Below are positions 38,566 to 47,192 of a stretch of DNA of 64,000 bases, one piece after another (positions within the stretch are counted from its first letter, which is position 1; each line of letters begins with the position of its first letter). The notes beneath the pieces are model-generated. The model worked only from the letters and a program-made list of their open reading frames with translations. It did not search any database and was not told where the DNA came from. The position numbers and the translations under genes are program-made. The DNA is from Lentibacillus jeotgali. Its GTDB lineage: Bacteria; Bacillota; Bacilli; Bacillales; Amphibacillaceae. The DNA is taken from positions 186,001 to 250,000 of the forward strand of contig NZ_AGAV01000018.1 in the NCBI RefSeq assembly GCF_000224785.1, given 5' to 3'.

Positions 38566-39696
38566 ATGAATGCTGATGTGGCAGTTATAGGTGTTGGTAC
38601 GATGGGAAGCATGGCAACGTGGCAGTTAGCAAAAAGAGGTATATCTGTTTTGGGTTTTGAACAATATGGAATCGGTAACGATAGAACCGCTGCTGGAGGG
38701 GAATCACGCTTATTTCGAACAGCCTACATGGAGGGAAAGGAATATGTACCGTTGTTGCTTGAAGCTAGAAAACTTTGGGAACAGCTCGAGTATGAAACAA
38801 ATAGAAAACTTTTAACACTGAATGGTGGTCTCACAATAGGGGATCCAAATACTGATGTTATGAAAAGCTTATTAAACAGTATAGATGAATTTGAATTGGA
38901 CCATGAAATACTTCAGGGAAAAGAAGCATCGGAACGTTTTCCGCAACATCGGCTGTTTCCTGAAGATATTATGGTTTTAGATAAAAATGCAGGATTTCTG
39001 CGACCTGAATTAGCAGTAGTTTCAGCTGTCGAGAAAGCGGAATCTCTGGGAGCAAAAATTAAACGTTATACAACAGTAGAAGGTATTTATCCTGACAAAA
39101 ATGGAGTTAAAATTATTGCAAACGGTTTAGCGTATCAAGTGGGCAAGGTTTTAATAACAACGGGTGCCTGGACTGGGAAATTATTACCGCAATTAAGGAA
39201 GCAATTAATTGCCAGACGTCTAGTGCTTACATGGTTTGCTCCAAAGAATGTCGAAGAATTTGAGCCTGATAAGTTTCCAATCTTTGCTCGCATGCGAAAG
39301 GGTTACCGGCTGACAGGGACACCTACCCTTGATGGAACAATGGTAAAGGCGTCAAATACCAAAAATCCAGAAGCAGTTTTAAAACCTGATAATCTTAACC
39401 GTGATGTGAGCAGTGAGGAACTTATAGAGGTTGGCGAGGCAGTAGAACAGCTTCTCCCGGGGCTAGTGCCGAATCCGGTTCGAGCCAGCGTTTATATGGA
39501 TGCCTATACGGAAGATGACCATTCCATGGTAGGTCGATTACCTGAAATGGATAACACATTTCTCATAAGCGGTTTTTCTGGCCATGGTTTTAAAATGTCT
39601 CCTGTAATCGGAAAAGTTGCAGCAGATCTTATTGTGGAAGGGGAGACTAGGCATTCGATTGGACATCTTGATCCGCATAGATATGCGAAAGCTTAG
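38566..39696 (+). CDS. MSOX/N-methyltryptophan-oxidase-like flavoprotein lacking the covalent-FAD cysteine
   Basis: About 376 residues of the monomeric sarcosine oxidase family. The FAD motif is VIGVGTMGSMATWQLAKRG, and ESRLFR follows as in MSOX. K261 in MVKASNTK aligns with the oxygen-activating Lys of MSOX. Where MSOX has the Cys that binds FAD covalently (C-L-Y-T), this protein reads D-A-Y-T (about D312). FAD is therefore expected to be non-covalent. ATG at 38566 follows GAGGTGG; the longer frame from 38533 is unlikely. It probably oxidises an N-methyl or secondary amino acid. It is 50 bp after the symporter. Confidence 0.85.
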   Translation: MNADVAVIGVGTMGSMATWQLAKRGISVLGFEQYGIGNDRTAAGGESRLFRTAYMEGKEYVPLLLEARKLWEQLEYETNRKLLTLNGGLTIGDPNTDVMKSLLNSIDEFELDHEILQGKEASERFPQHRLFPEDIMVLDKNAGFLRPELAVVSAVEKAESLGAKIKRYTTVEGIYPDKNGVKIIANGLAYQVGKVLITTGAWTGKLLPQLRKQLIARRLVLTWFAPKNVEEFEPDKFPIFARMRKGYRLTGTPTLDGTMVKASNTKNPEAVLKPDNLNRDVSSEELIEVGEAVEQLLPGLVPNPVRASVYMDAYTEDDHSMVGRLPEMDNTFLISGFSGHGFKMSPVIGKVAADLIVEGETRHSIGHLDPHRYAKA

Positions 39697-40110
39697 AACA
39701 GAAACGCTATGATGATAGACTTAATCAGCTATAAATGTTTTTAATGGGGTAATACGTTATCCCTCCCTTGTGGCTGACTCTAGTATCCTTTGAACTTGAG
39801 ACGGTTAAAGCCGGCGTAGAGATGTGGCAGGTTGAACTTCGATATATGCTTTGTTGACAGAGATGATAAAACCACTTTCCATTAACGTATGGAAAGTGGT
39901 TTTTTACGTGTGTCTGTGAATGACCAAGGAGGGATGCACATTCGGGAGCTATATGTCATTATAGTCGCCCGCTGTCTGCTGTTCAGTCCGGTGATACGCC
40001 GCCTCCTTCTAGCTAATAAATCCTAATCATAAACTTTTTTATAGAGCATACTCCTTTAAATGTTAGTCACATTTTTTCATTGACTATAAATTAAATAATG
40101 GAGGGATTTT
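39697..40110. other. Intergenic region with a terminator
   Basis: Of these 414 bp I can support only the hairpin listed at 39867-39905. Before it lies about 170 bp of sequence without a start codon context; after it, about 200 bp with A/T-rich DNA just before the P1 peptidase, where its promoter should be. Confidence 0.5.
39867..39905 (+). terminator. Terminator after the flavoenzyme cluster
   Basis: AAACCACTTTCCAT pairs perfectly with ATGGAAAGTGGTTT around a short loop, followed by TTT. Confidence 0.9.
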
Positions 40111-41094
40111 TTGTTACAAAGGAAGCTTACTGATATTGAAGGCATAAAAGTGGGACATGAACAAGATTATAATGGAGCTACGGGCAGTACTGTTATTTTA
40201 TGTGAAGAGGGAGCAGTAGCTGGCGTCGATGTAGAAGGGGGTTCGCCAGGAACTCGTGAAACAGCGCTTCTCTCTCCTGTAAATAGAGTTGATAAGGCAC
40301 ACGGAATCCTACTGTCCGGAGGAAGCGCTTTTGGGCTAGATGCTGCGGCAGGCATTATGGAATATTTGGAAGACCATAACTCAGGATTTGATGTCGGTGT
40401 AACTAAAGTTCCAATCGTACCAGGGGCAATACTGTTCGATTTAGGTTTAGGGGATTACAAAGCAAGGCCGGATAAAAAAATGGGGCTACAAGCGTGTAAA
40501 AATGCTGCTGAAGATTATTGTAAAGAAGGTACTATTGGTGCAGGTACGGGAGCAACAGTTGGAAAAGTCTTAGGAATGGAAAGAGCTATGAAAGGTGGTT
40601 TAGGTACCTATTGTATTCAAGTGGGGGAATTAATGGTCGGTGCTATGGTTGCTGTGAATTGCTTTGGAGATGTCATTAACCCGCAGACCGGCGAAATCAT
40701 CGCTGGTGCATTCACGAAAGACGGACACTTTGTAAACACTGAGGAATTTATGATTAAAGAATTTGAAAATCAGCAAATTAAAAATCAGGAAAATACGACG
40801 ATTGGAGTAGTTGTTTCCAATGCAAAATTCAATAAAGCCGAGGCTAATAAACTTGCCTCCATGGCTCATGATGGCTTTGCGAGAACAATGCGTCCGTCTC
40901 ATACTATGGTAGATGGGGACACAATTTTTGCACTAGCAACAGGAGAAGTTGAATGTGACCTTGATTTAGTCGGACTCTTAGCTGCAAATGTAATGGGAGA
41001 GGCTGTTGTAAGAGCAATAAAGAAGGCAACCTCGTTACATGGGGTGACCAGTTATTCTGATTTAAGCAGGAACAGTTATAATAGATGTTGGTAA
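40111..41094 (+). CDS. P1 family peptidase (DmpA / beta-aminopeptidase type)
   Basis: An N-terminal-nucleophile-type hydrolase of the DmpA/BapA family, 327 residues. These proteins cut themselves before a Ser or Thr to make two chains; here the likely site is in ENTTIGVVVSNA, with T229 or T230 as nucleophile. Family marks GGSPGTRET and LSGGSAFGLDAA are clear. Known members hydrolyse N-terminal D- or beta-amino acid amides and peptides. The start is TTG with ATGGAGGG upstream. It is a single gene with its own promoter and no signal peptide, so it acts in the cytoplasm. Its substrate is open; beta-alanyl compounds would suit this window. Confidence 0.9.
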   Translation: MLQRKLTDIEGIKVGHEQDYNGATGSTVILCEEGAVAGVDVEGGSPGTRETALLSPVNRVDKAHGILLSGGSAFGLDAAAGIMEYLEDHNSGFDVGVTKVPIVPGAILFDLGLGDYKARPDKKMGLQACKNAAEDYCKEGTIGAGTGATVGKVLGMERAMKGGLGTYCIQVGELMVGAMVAVNCFGDVINPQTGEIIAGAFTKDGHFVNTEEFMIKEFENQQIKNQENTTIGVVVSNAKFNKAEANKLASMAHDGFARTMRPSHTMVDGDTIFALATGEVECDLDLVGLLAANVMGEAVVRAIKKATSLHGVTSYSDLSRNSYNRCW

Positions 41095-41384
41095 AATAGT
41101 TTATTATATGGCGTACATTGCGGAGCCTTAAATGCTCAAATTGAATAAGTAACCAACTGCACATAATAATTTTAGTAGTACCCCATGTACTTTTTGTTTT
41201 TATATTTGTATTCCGTGACTTTTTGAAGGGTTAGATATCAATAGAGACGGATTCGAAATTCGCCTTAAGGACAACCTCCAATGACTCGTCAGACATTTCC
41301 CATCTGAGGCTGTCCTGCGTCTTGTAGTTATTTATTCTGAGAAATTTGATAAGTAGAGAGGGAACAGGGACTATTCCTTCTCTT

Positions 41385-42083
41385 CTATTCATTCACCATT
41401 TCTTCATTATTTTTGATCATGTCTTGAACGATATCACTTGAATTAAATTCAAGGTTTCCCTTTATTAAGTCCAGATAGAATTTATGTGTGGTTAATGTAC
41501 GTTTAATGTTTTTAGAGTTTTTAAAGTGTATCATTTTTGGCTTTATTATTTCATAAATTGTTTTTCCGATTTCAATAACAAAAGGATTATTAGTTGCTTC
41601 CAGTACTGCATAATGGAATTCCAAATCAATTTCGGCAAGTTCTTCAGGACTTAATTCCGGTTTCATTCTTTCAACTTGTGATTGATAGACTTTCTCTATG
41701 TAACTAATATCTCTGTCTTCCTTGGTGATAATCATATTCATGAGCAGTACCTCGAAATGTTGCCTGAATTTAATCAATTCTTCCATGTTATTTCTGTGCA
41801 TTATCAAACTGAAGATCAAAGGATTTAAGGTGAAATGCGATAAGTTATTTGTTATAAACATCCCCTCACCTCGTTTTATTTGTATAACACCAATAGCTTC
41901 TAATATCTTTATTGCTTCTCTAACGGGTGTTCTACTGACTCCTATTTGTTCCATTAATTCTTTTTCTGTAGGTAATTTATCACCGGGTTTTAATTTTCCA
42001 TTGAGAAGGTTATCTTTAATCATATTTACAATTTCAGATGAAATAGTGCGGCTTAAATTAATATTTCCAATTGATAATTCCAT
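41385..42083 (-). CDS. FadR-type GntR regulator (FCD) of the candidate pantothenate operon
   Basis: A 232-residue GntR regulator: winged helix (LPTEKELMEQIGVSRTPVRE, about 38-57) and all-helical FCD ligand domain with metal-site-like D-x-x-FH (DLEFHYAVLEATNN). It is divergent from the six-gene operon at 42335 with a 250-bp gap that holds a 26-bp palindrome of the kind FadR dimers bind and a cre site. FCD proteins commonly sense organic or keto acids; pantoate, dimethylmalate or 2-oxoisovalerate would fit the proposed pathway. The 290 bp between it and the P1 peptidase hold only an imperfect hairpin near 41270-41320. Confidence 0.9.
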   Translation of the reverse strand: MELSIGNINLSRTISSEIVNMIKDNLLNGKLKPGDKLPTEKELMEQIGVSRTPVREAIKILEAIGVIQIKRGEGMFITNNLSHFTLNPLIFSLIMHRNNMEELIKFRQHFEVLLMNMIITKEDRDISYIEKVYQSQVERMKPELSPEELAEIDLEFHYAVLEATNNPFVIEIGKTIYEIIKPKMIHFKNSKNIKRTLTTHKFYLDLIKGNLEFNSSDIVQDMIKNNEEMVNE

Positions 42084-42172
42084 AACACCAACCCCTCGAG
42101 TTTTTATTTAATTTTCTGTAATCTATTGTTTACAAAGCATTCAGAATTTGCTAAAGTAAATAAACATAATAC

Positions 42173-42198
42173 TATTACATCATACGTATGATGTAATA
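42173..42198. promoter_or_regulatory. 26-bp perfect palindrome, putative FadR-type operator
   Basis: The half-site TATTACATCATAC (42173-42185) is followed without gap by its exact complement. It lies between the divergent FadR-type gene and the six-gene operon. GntR/FadR dimers bind such short palindromes, so it may regulate both directions. Confidence 0.7.
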
Positions 42199-42280
42199 CA
42201 TTCTAAATTCAATATACTATGAATTATTGAAATTTGCAAATTTTATAGGTAACTAGGTATGTTTAATTCACTAAATTTTA

Positions 42281-42294
42281 TGTAAGCGTTAACG
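42281..42294 (+). promoter_or_regulatory. cre site before the candidate pantothenate operon
   Basis: TGTAAGCGTTAACG matches the cre core in all but the last base, 41 bp before the first gene. Confidence 0.65.
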
Positions 42295-42334
42295 CGGTTC
42301 GTATGAAATAACCTATATAAGGAAGGTGAGAAAC

Positions 42335-42631
42335 ATGAAGGACAACCATTTTAATGATTATTGGCGGTTGAAGGTAGCAAACCGTGAAGCTGTAGTAGGC
42401 TGTGTTCTTGCTGCCATCAATATTCTATGGTGGTTCGGTTTTGCTTATGGTTTGGGTTCTAAGCCTCCTGAAGAATACACATATGTATTAGGTTTCCCGG
42501 CTTGGTTCTTCTGGAGTTGTATAGTCGGATACCTTGTTATGGTGGCCTTAGTATTCATTGTTGTTAAATTTGTATTGAAAGAGGTTCCATTAGACGATGA
42601 AGTCGATGATGAAGAGGAGGAGTCGGCATGA
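42335..42631 (+). CDS. YhdT-like small membrane subunit (DUF997)
   Basis: A 98-residue protein with two membrane helices (VVGCVLAAINILWWFGFAYG and the WFFWSCIVGYLV region) and a strongly acidic tail. YhdT/DUF997 proteins are encoded directly before PanF sodium:pantothenate symporters, as in E. coli, and this gene overlaps the PanF-like gene by 4 nt. I chose ATG at 42335 because GGAAGGTGA lies just upstream; GTG 42326 would be inside that site. It probably assists the symporter. Confidence 0.85.
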   Translation: MKDNHFNDYWRLKVANREAVVGCVLAAINILWWFGFAYGLGSKPPEEYTYVLGFPAWFFWSCIVGYLVMVALVFIVVKFVLKEVPLDDEVDDEEEESA

Positions 42632-44097
42632 ATTGGGGCGTTGTTACACCATTATTAATATTTCTCTTAATCATTTTTATGATAGGGATCTGGTCCAACC
42701 GGAAGATGAATTCATCAAAATCCTTCCTGGGTGACTATTTTTTAGGAAGCCGTGAATTCGGCGGGATGGTTCTTGCTATGACAATGGTTGCTACATACGG
42801 CAGTGCATCAAGTTTTCTGGGTGGTCCTGGAGCTGCGTACTCAATTGGTTTCGGCTGGGTACTCTTGGCAATGACCCAGGTGGCTACTGGCTATTTTGTA
42901 CTGCTTGTTCTCGGCAAGAAGTTTGCAATTGTGACACGACGCTATAATGCAGTTACCCTTATTGATTTTTTGAAGGAAAGATATAAAAGTACGCCTGTCG
43001 TTTTATTGTCGGCACTAAGTATCATTATCTTTTTGTTCTCCGCAATGGCTGCACAGTGGGTTGGCGGTGCATACTTAATTCAATCGTTAACTGGCTTGTC
43101 ATATACAGCAGCCCTGTTTATCTTTACGCTGTCCGTTTTAATCTATGTCACCATTGGCGGTTTCAGGGCTGTTGCGATTACTGATACAGTACAGGGGATT
43201 GTGATGTTTTTGGGAACATTCGTGCTGTTGATCGCCGTTATTATGGCGGGTGGCGGTTTGTCCAATATCTTCTCTGAATTGGTTGCCGAAAATCCTAATT
43301 TTGTCACACCATATGGCCAGGACGGGCAGCTGTCGGCCGCTTACATTTCGTCTTACTGGATACTTGTTGGCGTCGGCGTCATCGCTTTGCCACAGGTTAC
43401 AGTCCGGGCAATGTCATACAGAAATGCTAAATCAATGCACCGTGCCATTATGATAGGCACAGTGGTAGTTGGTTTCATTATGCTCAATATGCACTTGATT
43501 GGTGTCTTTGCCAGACCCGTACTGCCGGGGATCGAGGTTGCAGATCAGGTCATACCATTAATCGCTTTGGATGTTCTACCTTCATGGCTGGCAGGGATTG
43601 TACTGGCAGCACCATTGGCCGCGATGATGTCAACGGTTGACTCGCTATTACTGCTTGTTAGTTCATCCATCGTTAAAGATGTTTATATTAATTATTTTAA
43701 ACCTGAAGCGTCTTTTAAACACGTCAAAAAGGTCAGTATGGGCGTCACAGCTGTTATCGGAGTTATTGCCTTTCTGTTATCCATCGACCCGCCTGAACTG
43801 CTCATATTCTTGAATCTATTTGCGTTTGGCGGATTGGAAGCAGCGTTCATATGGCCGATTGTACTGGGACTATATTGGAAGCGTGCAAATAAATCTGGCG
43901 CCATCGCATCGATGATAACTGGTATTGTTTCTTATGTCGGCATCCATTTCTATAATGAAGCCTATGGTGATTTGTTTGGTGTTCACACAGTAACAGTGCC
44001 TGTTTTCCTGTCACTGCTAGCCTTTGTTGTATTTAGCCTTATTTTGAGAGAAACGGCATATGAATTCCCTGAATCTAAATTGAATAAAGAAGCATAA
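42628..44097 (+). CDS. PanF-like sodium:pantothenate symporter (SSS family)
   Basis: A 489-residue SSS transporter with about 13 helices. It is most like PanF: N-terminal NRKMNSSKSFLGDYFLGSREFGG, the FLGGPGAAY stretch, and the sodium-site helix AAMMSTVDSLLLLVSSSIVKDVY. It is translationally coupled (ATGA overlap) to a YhdT-like subunit, as PanF is. PanF imports pantothenate with sodium. In an otherwise catabolic operon this suggests import of pantothenate or a similar hydroxy-acid amide as growth substrate rather than for CoA synthesis. Confidence 0.88.
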   Translation: MNWGVVTPLLIFLLIIFMIGIWSNRKMNSSKSFLGDYFLGSREFGGMVLAMTMVATYGSASSFLGGPGAAYSIGFGWVLLAMTQVATGYFVLLVLGKKFAIVTRRYNAVTLIDFLKERYKSTPVVLLSALSIIIFLFSAMAAQWVGGAYLIQSLTGLSYTAALFIFTLSVLIYVTIGGFRAVAITDTVQGIVMFLGTFVLLIAVIMAGGGLSNIFSELVAENPNFVTPYGQDGQLSAAYISSYWILVGVGVIALPQVTVRAMSYRNAKSMHRAIMIGTVVVGFIMLNMHLIGVFARPVLPGIEVADQVIPLIALDVLPSWLAGIVLAAPLAAMMSTVDSLLLLVSSSIVKDVYINYFKPEASFKHVKKVSMGVTAVIGVIAFLLSIDPPELLIFLNLFAFGGLEAAFIWPIVLGLYWKRANKSGAIASMITGIVSYVGIHFYNEAYGDLFGVHTVTVPVFLSLLAFVVFSLILRETAYEFPESKLNKEA

Positions 44098-44110
44098 GGA
44101 GTGGTAATGC

Positions 44111-45346
44111 ATGAATTTGACTAAAACAGACAGACTTAAAAGGGATTACGAGAGGGCTGTCTCACTGACGCAGCAGCTAGTTCAAATACCGAGTGTCTAT
44201 CGCCCGGAAGAATCGGATGGCAATGAAGAAAAAGTAGCCAAGTTTGTAGCCGATTATTTGCGTGACTTAGGCATTGATGTATATGTTGAAGAAGTTGAAC
44301 CAGGAAGACCGAACGTTATTGGTGTTATTGATTCCGGCAAACCAGGGAAAACGCTTTTGTTTGAGGGTCATACTGACGTTGTGACAGAAGGCGATCGGGA
44401 AAGCTGGCAATATGATCCGTTTGGAGCGGAGATAGTGGACGGTCTGATGTACGGTAGAGGCACAAATGATACGAAGGGTAATTTGGCCTGTATGATTACA
44501 GCTGTCCGTTCAATTCTGGAAGATAAAGAAGCATTCAGCGGTAAAATTATCTTGTGTATTCCGGTCGATGAAGAAAGCATGATGATCGGCATCAAACATT
44601 TCATCGAGCAGGGCTGGGCGGATGATGTTGACGGTGCAATCATTTGTGAACCGGAAGAAAATCAGATTTGTGTCGCACAGCGCGGGGCACTGAGAATTCA
44701 AATCACTGTTAATGGAAAGATGGCTCATGGCGCCATTTCCTGGAGCGGCATCAATCCGAATTGGCGTATGGCTAAAATAATCACTGCGCTTGAAGCATTG
44801 GAGAAGGAAGAACAAGAGACACATGGCGAACATCCTTATTTAAAATGGCCAAGCATAACGCCAACGATTGTAAAAGCACCTGTAAAAGGTGATGCACAGA
44901 TTAATGTCATTCCGGAAAAGGCCATGACAACATTAGATATCAGAACGATCCCTTCTCAGGACCATGATAGATTAATCCAAAAAATTGAAGCTATTTTCAA
45001 GAAGTTGGAAAAAGAAGATGAAGATTTTAATGTTACGTATAAGATTATTGAAAACCGCCCTGCCACAGAAACGGATCAGGCAAACCCGGTTGTGGAGGCT
45101 GTTCATGATGCAGTGAAGACCACGTTGGATAAAGAACCGGAATATAATGGGGTTCCCGGTGCGACAGACGGCACCTTCCTGCATATTCATGGCGTGTCGA
45201 TTGTCACAATAGGGGCGGGTGACAGAGAAGTACCGCATCACATTAACGAATATGTCGACATTAATGAACTGGGCGAGACGACGGAAATCTATCGTCAAGC
45301 CGCTTTAAACTTTTTAAATGAGGATGGTAAGAACCGTGGTAAGTAA
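44111..45346 (+). CDS. M20 family metal-dependent amidohydrolase (ArgE/DapE type), candidate pantothenase
   Basis: A 411-residue M20 peptidase/deacylase. The di-zinc site is visible: H87 and D89 in GHTDVV, D120 in GRGTND, the catalytic E154 with E155, E180 in ICEPEE, and a C-terminal His in PHHINEY. A lid domain lies between. M20 enzymes split N-acyl bonds of amino acids, including beta-alanine derivatives. By gene order I propose hydrolysis of pantothenate (N-pantoyl-beta-alanine) to pantoate and beta-alanine. Other N-acyl amino acids cannot be excluded. It follows the symporter by 13 bp. Confidence 0.85.
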   Translation: MNLTKTDRLKRDYERAVSLTQQLVQIPSVYRPEESDGNEEKVAKFVADYLRDLGIDVYVEEVEPGRPNVIGVIDSGKPGKTLLFEGHTDVVTEGDRESWQYDPFGAEIVDGLMYGRGTNDTKGNLACMITAVRSILEDKEAFSGKIILCIPVDEESMMIGIKHFIEQGWADDVDGAIICEPEENQICVAQRGALRIQITVNGKMAHGAISWSGINPNWRMAKIITALEALEKEEQETHGEHPYLKWPSITPTIVKAPVKGDAQINVIPEKAMTTLDIRTIPSQDHDRLIQKIEAIFKKLEKEDEDFNVTYKIIENRPATETDQANPVVEAVHDAVKTTLDKEPEYNGVPGATDGTFLHIHGVSIVTIGAGDREVPHHINEYVDINELGETTEIYRQAALNFLNEDGKNRGK

Positions 45347-46415
45347 AATTGCGATCATTCCAGGGGATGGAATCGGAAAAGAAGTTATGAAAGAAGCTAT
45401 TAAAGTATTAAACGTGCTGGAATCTGACTACTATTTAAATGTTGCGTATGATGTATTCGATTGGGGCAGTGATTACTATATCGAGAATAATCGCATGCTG
45501 CCGGACAATGGTCTTGAAAAACTGAAAAACTATGATGCTATTTTACTCGGGGCAGTTGGTGATAATCGGGTCCCGGACGATATTCCGGTATGGGAATTAA
45601 TCATGCCTATTCGAAAAACATTTCAGCAATATGTTAATTTCCGTCCAGTTAAGCAGTTAAAAGGCGTAGAAAGTCCGCTGAGCAGTTCACAAAGCGAGAA
45701 GATTGATTTTGTCATTATGCGTGAGAACTCGGAGGGCGAGTATTCTGATTCGGGCGGTTTGATGTTTCAGGGGCAGGACAAGGAGATGGCGATTCAAAAT
45801 TCAATCTTCACGAAGCAGGGGATAAAAAATATTGCTGAGTTCGCCTTTGACTATGCCCGTAGACATGATTACAGAAAGGTGACCAGCGCGACAAAATCCA
45901 ATGCGATTACTCATACGATGAAGTTTTGGGATAAAGAAGTCGGGGAAATAGCTGAATCTCATAGCGATATAGAATATGAAAAAGTTTATGTTGATGCGTT
46001 AGCGGCAAAGTTTGTGCAACAGCCCGAGGAATTCCAAGTGGTATTGGCTTCAAATTTATTCGGAGATATTTTGTCAGACCTAGGTTCCTCAGTGGCAGGG
46101 GGACTCGGAATTTCCCCTTCTGCAAACATCAATCCGAGTGGCGAATTTCCGTCGATGTTTGAACCTGTTCATGGCTCAGCCCCTGATATAGCTGGAAAAG
46201 GATTAGCGAATCCAATTGCCCAAGTGTGGTCGCTTGCACTGCTGCTCGAACATATTGGAAGGAAAGATTTACATGATCATATTTTAAAGGCCATTGAAAA
46301 ACTATTATCCGACAAATCCAAAGTAACAAAGGATATTGGTGGATCAGCCAGCACCGAAGAAACTGGAGATGAATTAATGAAAATTTTACGTGATAACAAG
46401 GTGGGAATAACATGA
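45336..46415 (+). CDS. D-malate/tartrate-type beta-decarboxylating dehydrogenase, candidate 3,3-dimethylmalate dehydrogenase
   Basis: An NAD-linked enzyme of the isopropylmalate/isocitrate/D-malate dehydrogenase family, about 359 residues. Motifs: IPGDGIGKEV at the N-terminus, MRENSEGEYSD, the catalytic Tyr/Lys region, DALAAKFVQQPEEFQV and the NAD site EPVHGSAPDIAGKG. It is closest to TtuC/DmlA (D-malate, tartrate). These oxidise an (R)-2-hydroxy-dicarboxylate and remove the beta-carboxyl. (R)-3,3-dimethylmalate is such a compound and would give 2-oxoisovalerate. GTG at 45336 is preferred (protein begins MVSKIAIIPGDG); ATG 45318 lacks a ribosome binding site. It overlaps the M20 gene. Confidence 0.87.
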   Translation: MVSKIAIIPGDGIGKEVMKEAIKVLNVLESDYYLNVAYDVFDWGSDYYIENNRMLPDNGLEKLKNYDAILLGAVGDNRVPDDIPVWELIMPIRKTFQQYVNFRPVKQLKGVESPLSSSQSEKIDFVIMRENSEGEYSDSGGLMFQGQDKEMAIQNSIFTKQGIKNIAEFAFDYARRHDYRKVTSATKSNAITHTMKFWDKEVGEIAESHSDIEYEKVYVDALAAKFVQQPEEFQVVLASNLFGDILSDLGSSVAGGLGISPSANINPSGEFPSMFEPVHGSAPDIAGKGLANPIAQVWSLALLLEHIGRKDLHDHILKAIEKLLSDKSKVTKDIGGSASTEETGDELMKILRDNKVGIT

Positions 46416-47161
46416 CTTTTAAAGATAAAACCATTGTCGTTGCCGGGGCTGGCGGTGGAATGGGAAAAGCAGTCGTTGAAACACTCCTCAAGGAAAACGC
46501 AAATGTCGTGGGCTGTGACTTGAATATCGCATCGCTTGAGGAACTCGAGGGCGTTGACCGGTTCCTTGGAATAGAAGGTAATCTGCTTGAGGAAGAAAAA
46601 GTGAAATCAGTTTTCAGCAATGCAAAAGAAACATTTGGAGGAATTCACGGGCTTGTCAATGCAGCTGGCATCGCTCAAAGTTCAACACCGATTGAGCAAG
46701 TGGACTTGAAAGAATGGTACAAACTTATTGACATTAATTTAACGATGACATTTTTAACCTGTCGAGAAGCTGCCAGTTATATGAAAGAACAAGGTGGCGG
46801 TGCGATCGTCAACATCGGCTCTGTTTCAGTGACCAGGCCTAGGCCCGGCCTGCAGTCATATGTTGCTTCAAAAGGAGCAGTTGAATCGTTTACTAAGGCG
46901 TTGGCATTAGAGCTGTCAGACAACCAGATTAACGTGAATCTTCTTCACCCCGGTCCAAGTGATACAAACATGCTTGGTCAATTTGCTCAGAAGGGTGCAG
47001 ACATTGAGAAAATGAAAGACACGGTATTCAAGGACAGCGTGCCGATGGGAAGACTTTTGGAGCCTCAGGATATCGCAAATTCAGTTAAATTTTTATTATC
47101 TGATGAGGCCAGCATGGTAACCGGAAGTGTATTTCACGTTGATGGCGGCAGAAACATTTGA
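46412..47161 (+). CDS. SDR oxidoreductase, candidate pantoate 4-dehydrogenase
   Basis: A classical short-chain dehydrogenase, 249 residues. Cofactor motif AGAGGGMG (11-18), NAAG (83-86), catalytic S137, Y150 and K154 (YVASK), and the C-terminal HVDGG. D36 after the second strand suggests NAD over NADP. Its ATG overlaps the preceding stop by 4 nt, so translation is coupled. In the proposed pathway it would oxidise the primary alcohol of pantoate to aldopantoate. SDRs act on many alcohols, so the role rests on the operon. Confidence 0.88.
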   Translation: MTFKDKTIVVAGAGGGMGKAVVETLLKENANVVGCDLNIASLEELEGVDRFLGIEGNLLEEEKVKSVFSNAKETFGGIHGLVNAAGIAQSSTPIEQVDLKEWYKLIDINLTMTFLTCREAASYMKEQGGGAIVNIGSVSVTRPRPGLQSYVASKGAVESFTKALALELSDNQINVNLLHPGPSDTNMLGQFAQKGADIEKMKDTVFKDSVPMGRLLEPQDIANSVKFLLSDEASMVTGSVFHVDGGRNI

Positions 47162-47192
47162 CAGCAGTTAAGTAACTTGAGGTGGTGGTTTG

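Noticed and set aside
46129-46620. 163-codon open frame on the minus strand
   Set aside because: Runs antisense across the end of the dehydrogenase and the start of the SDR, both clear genes.
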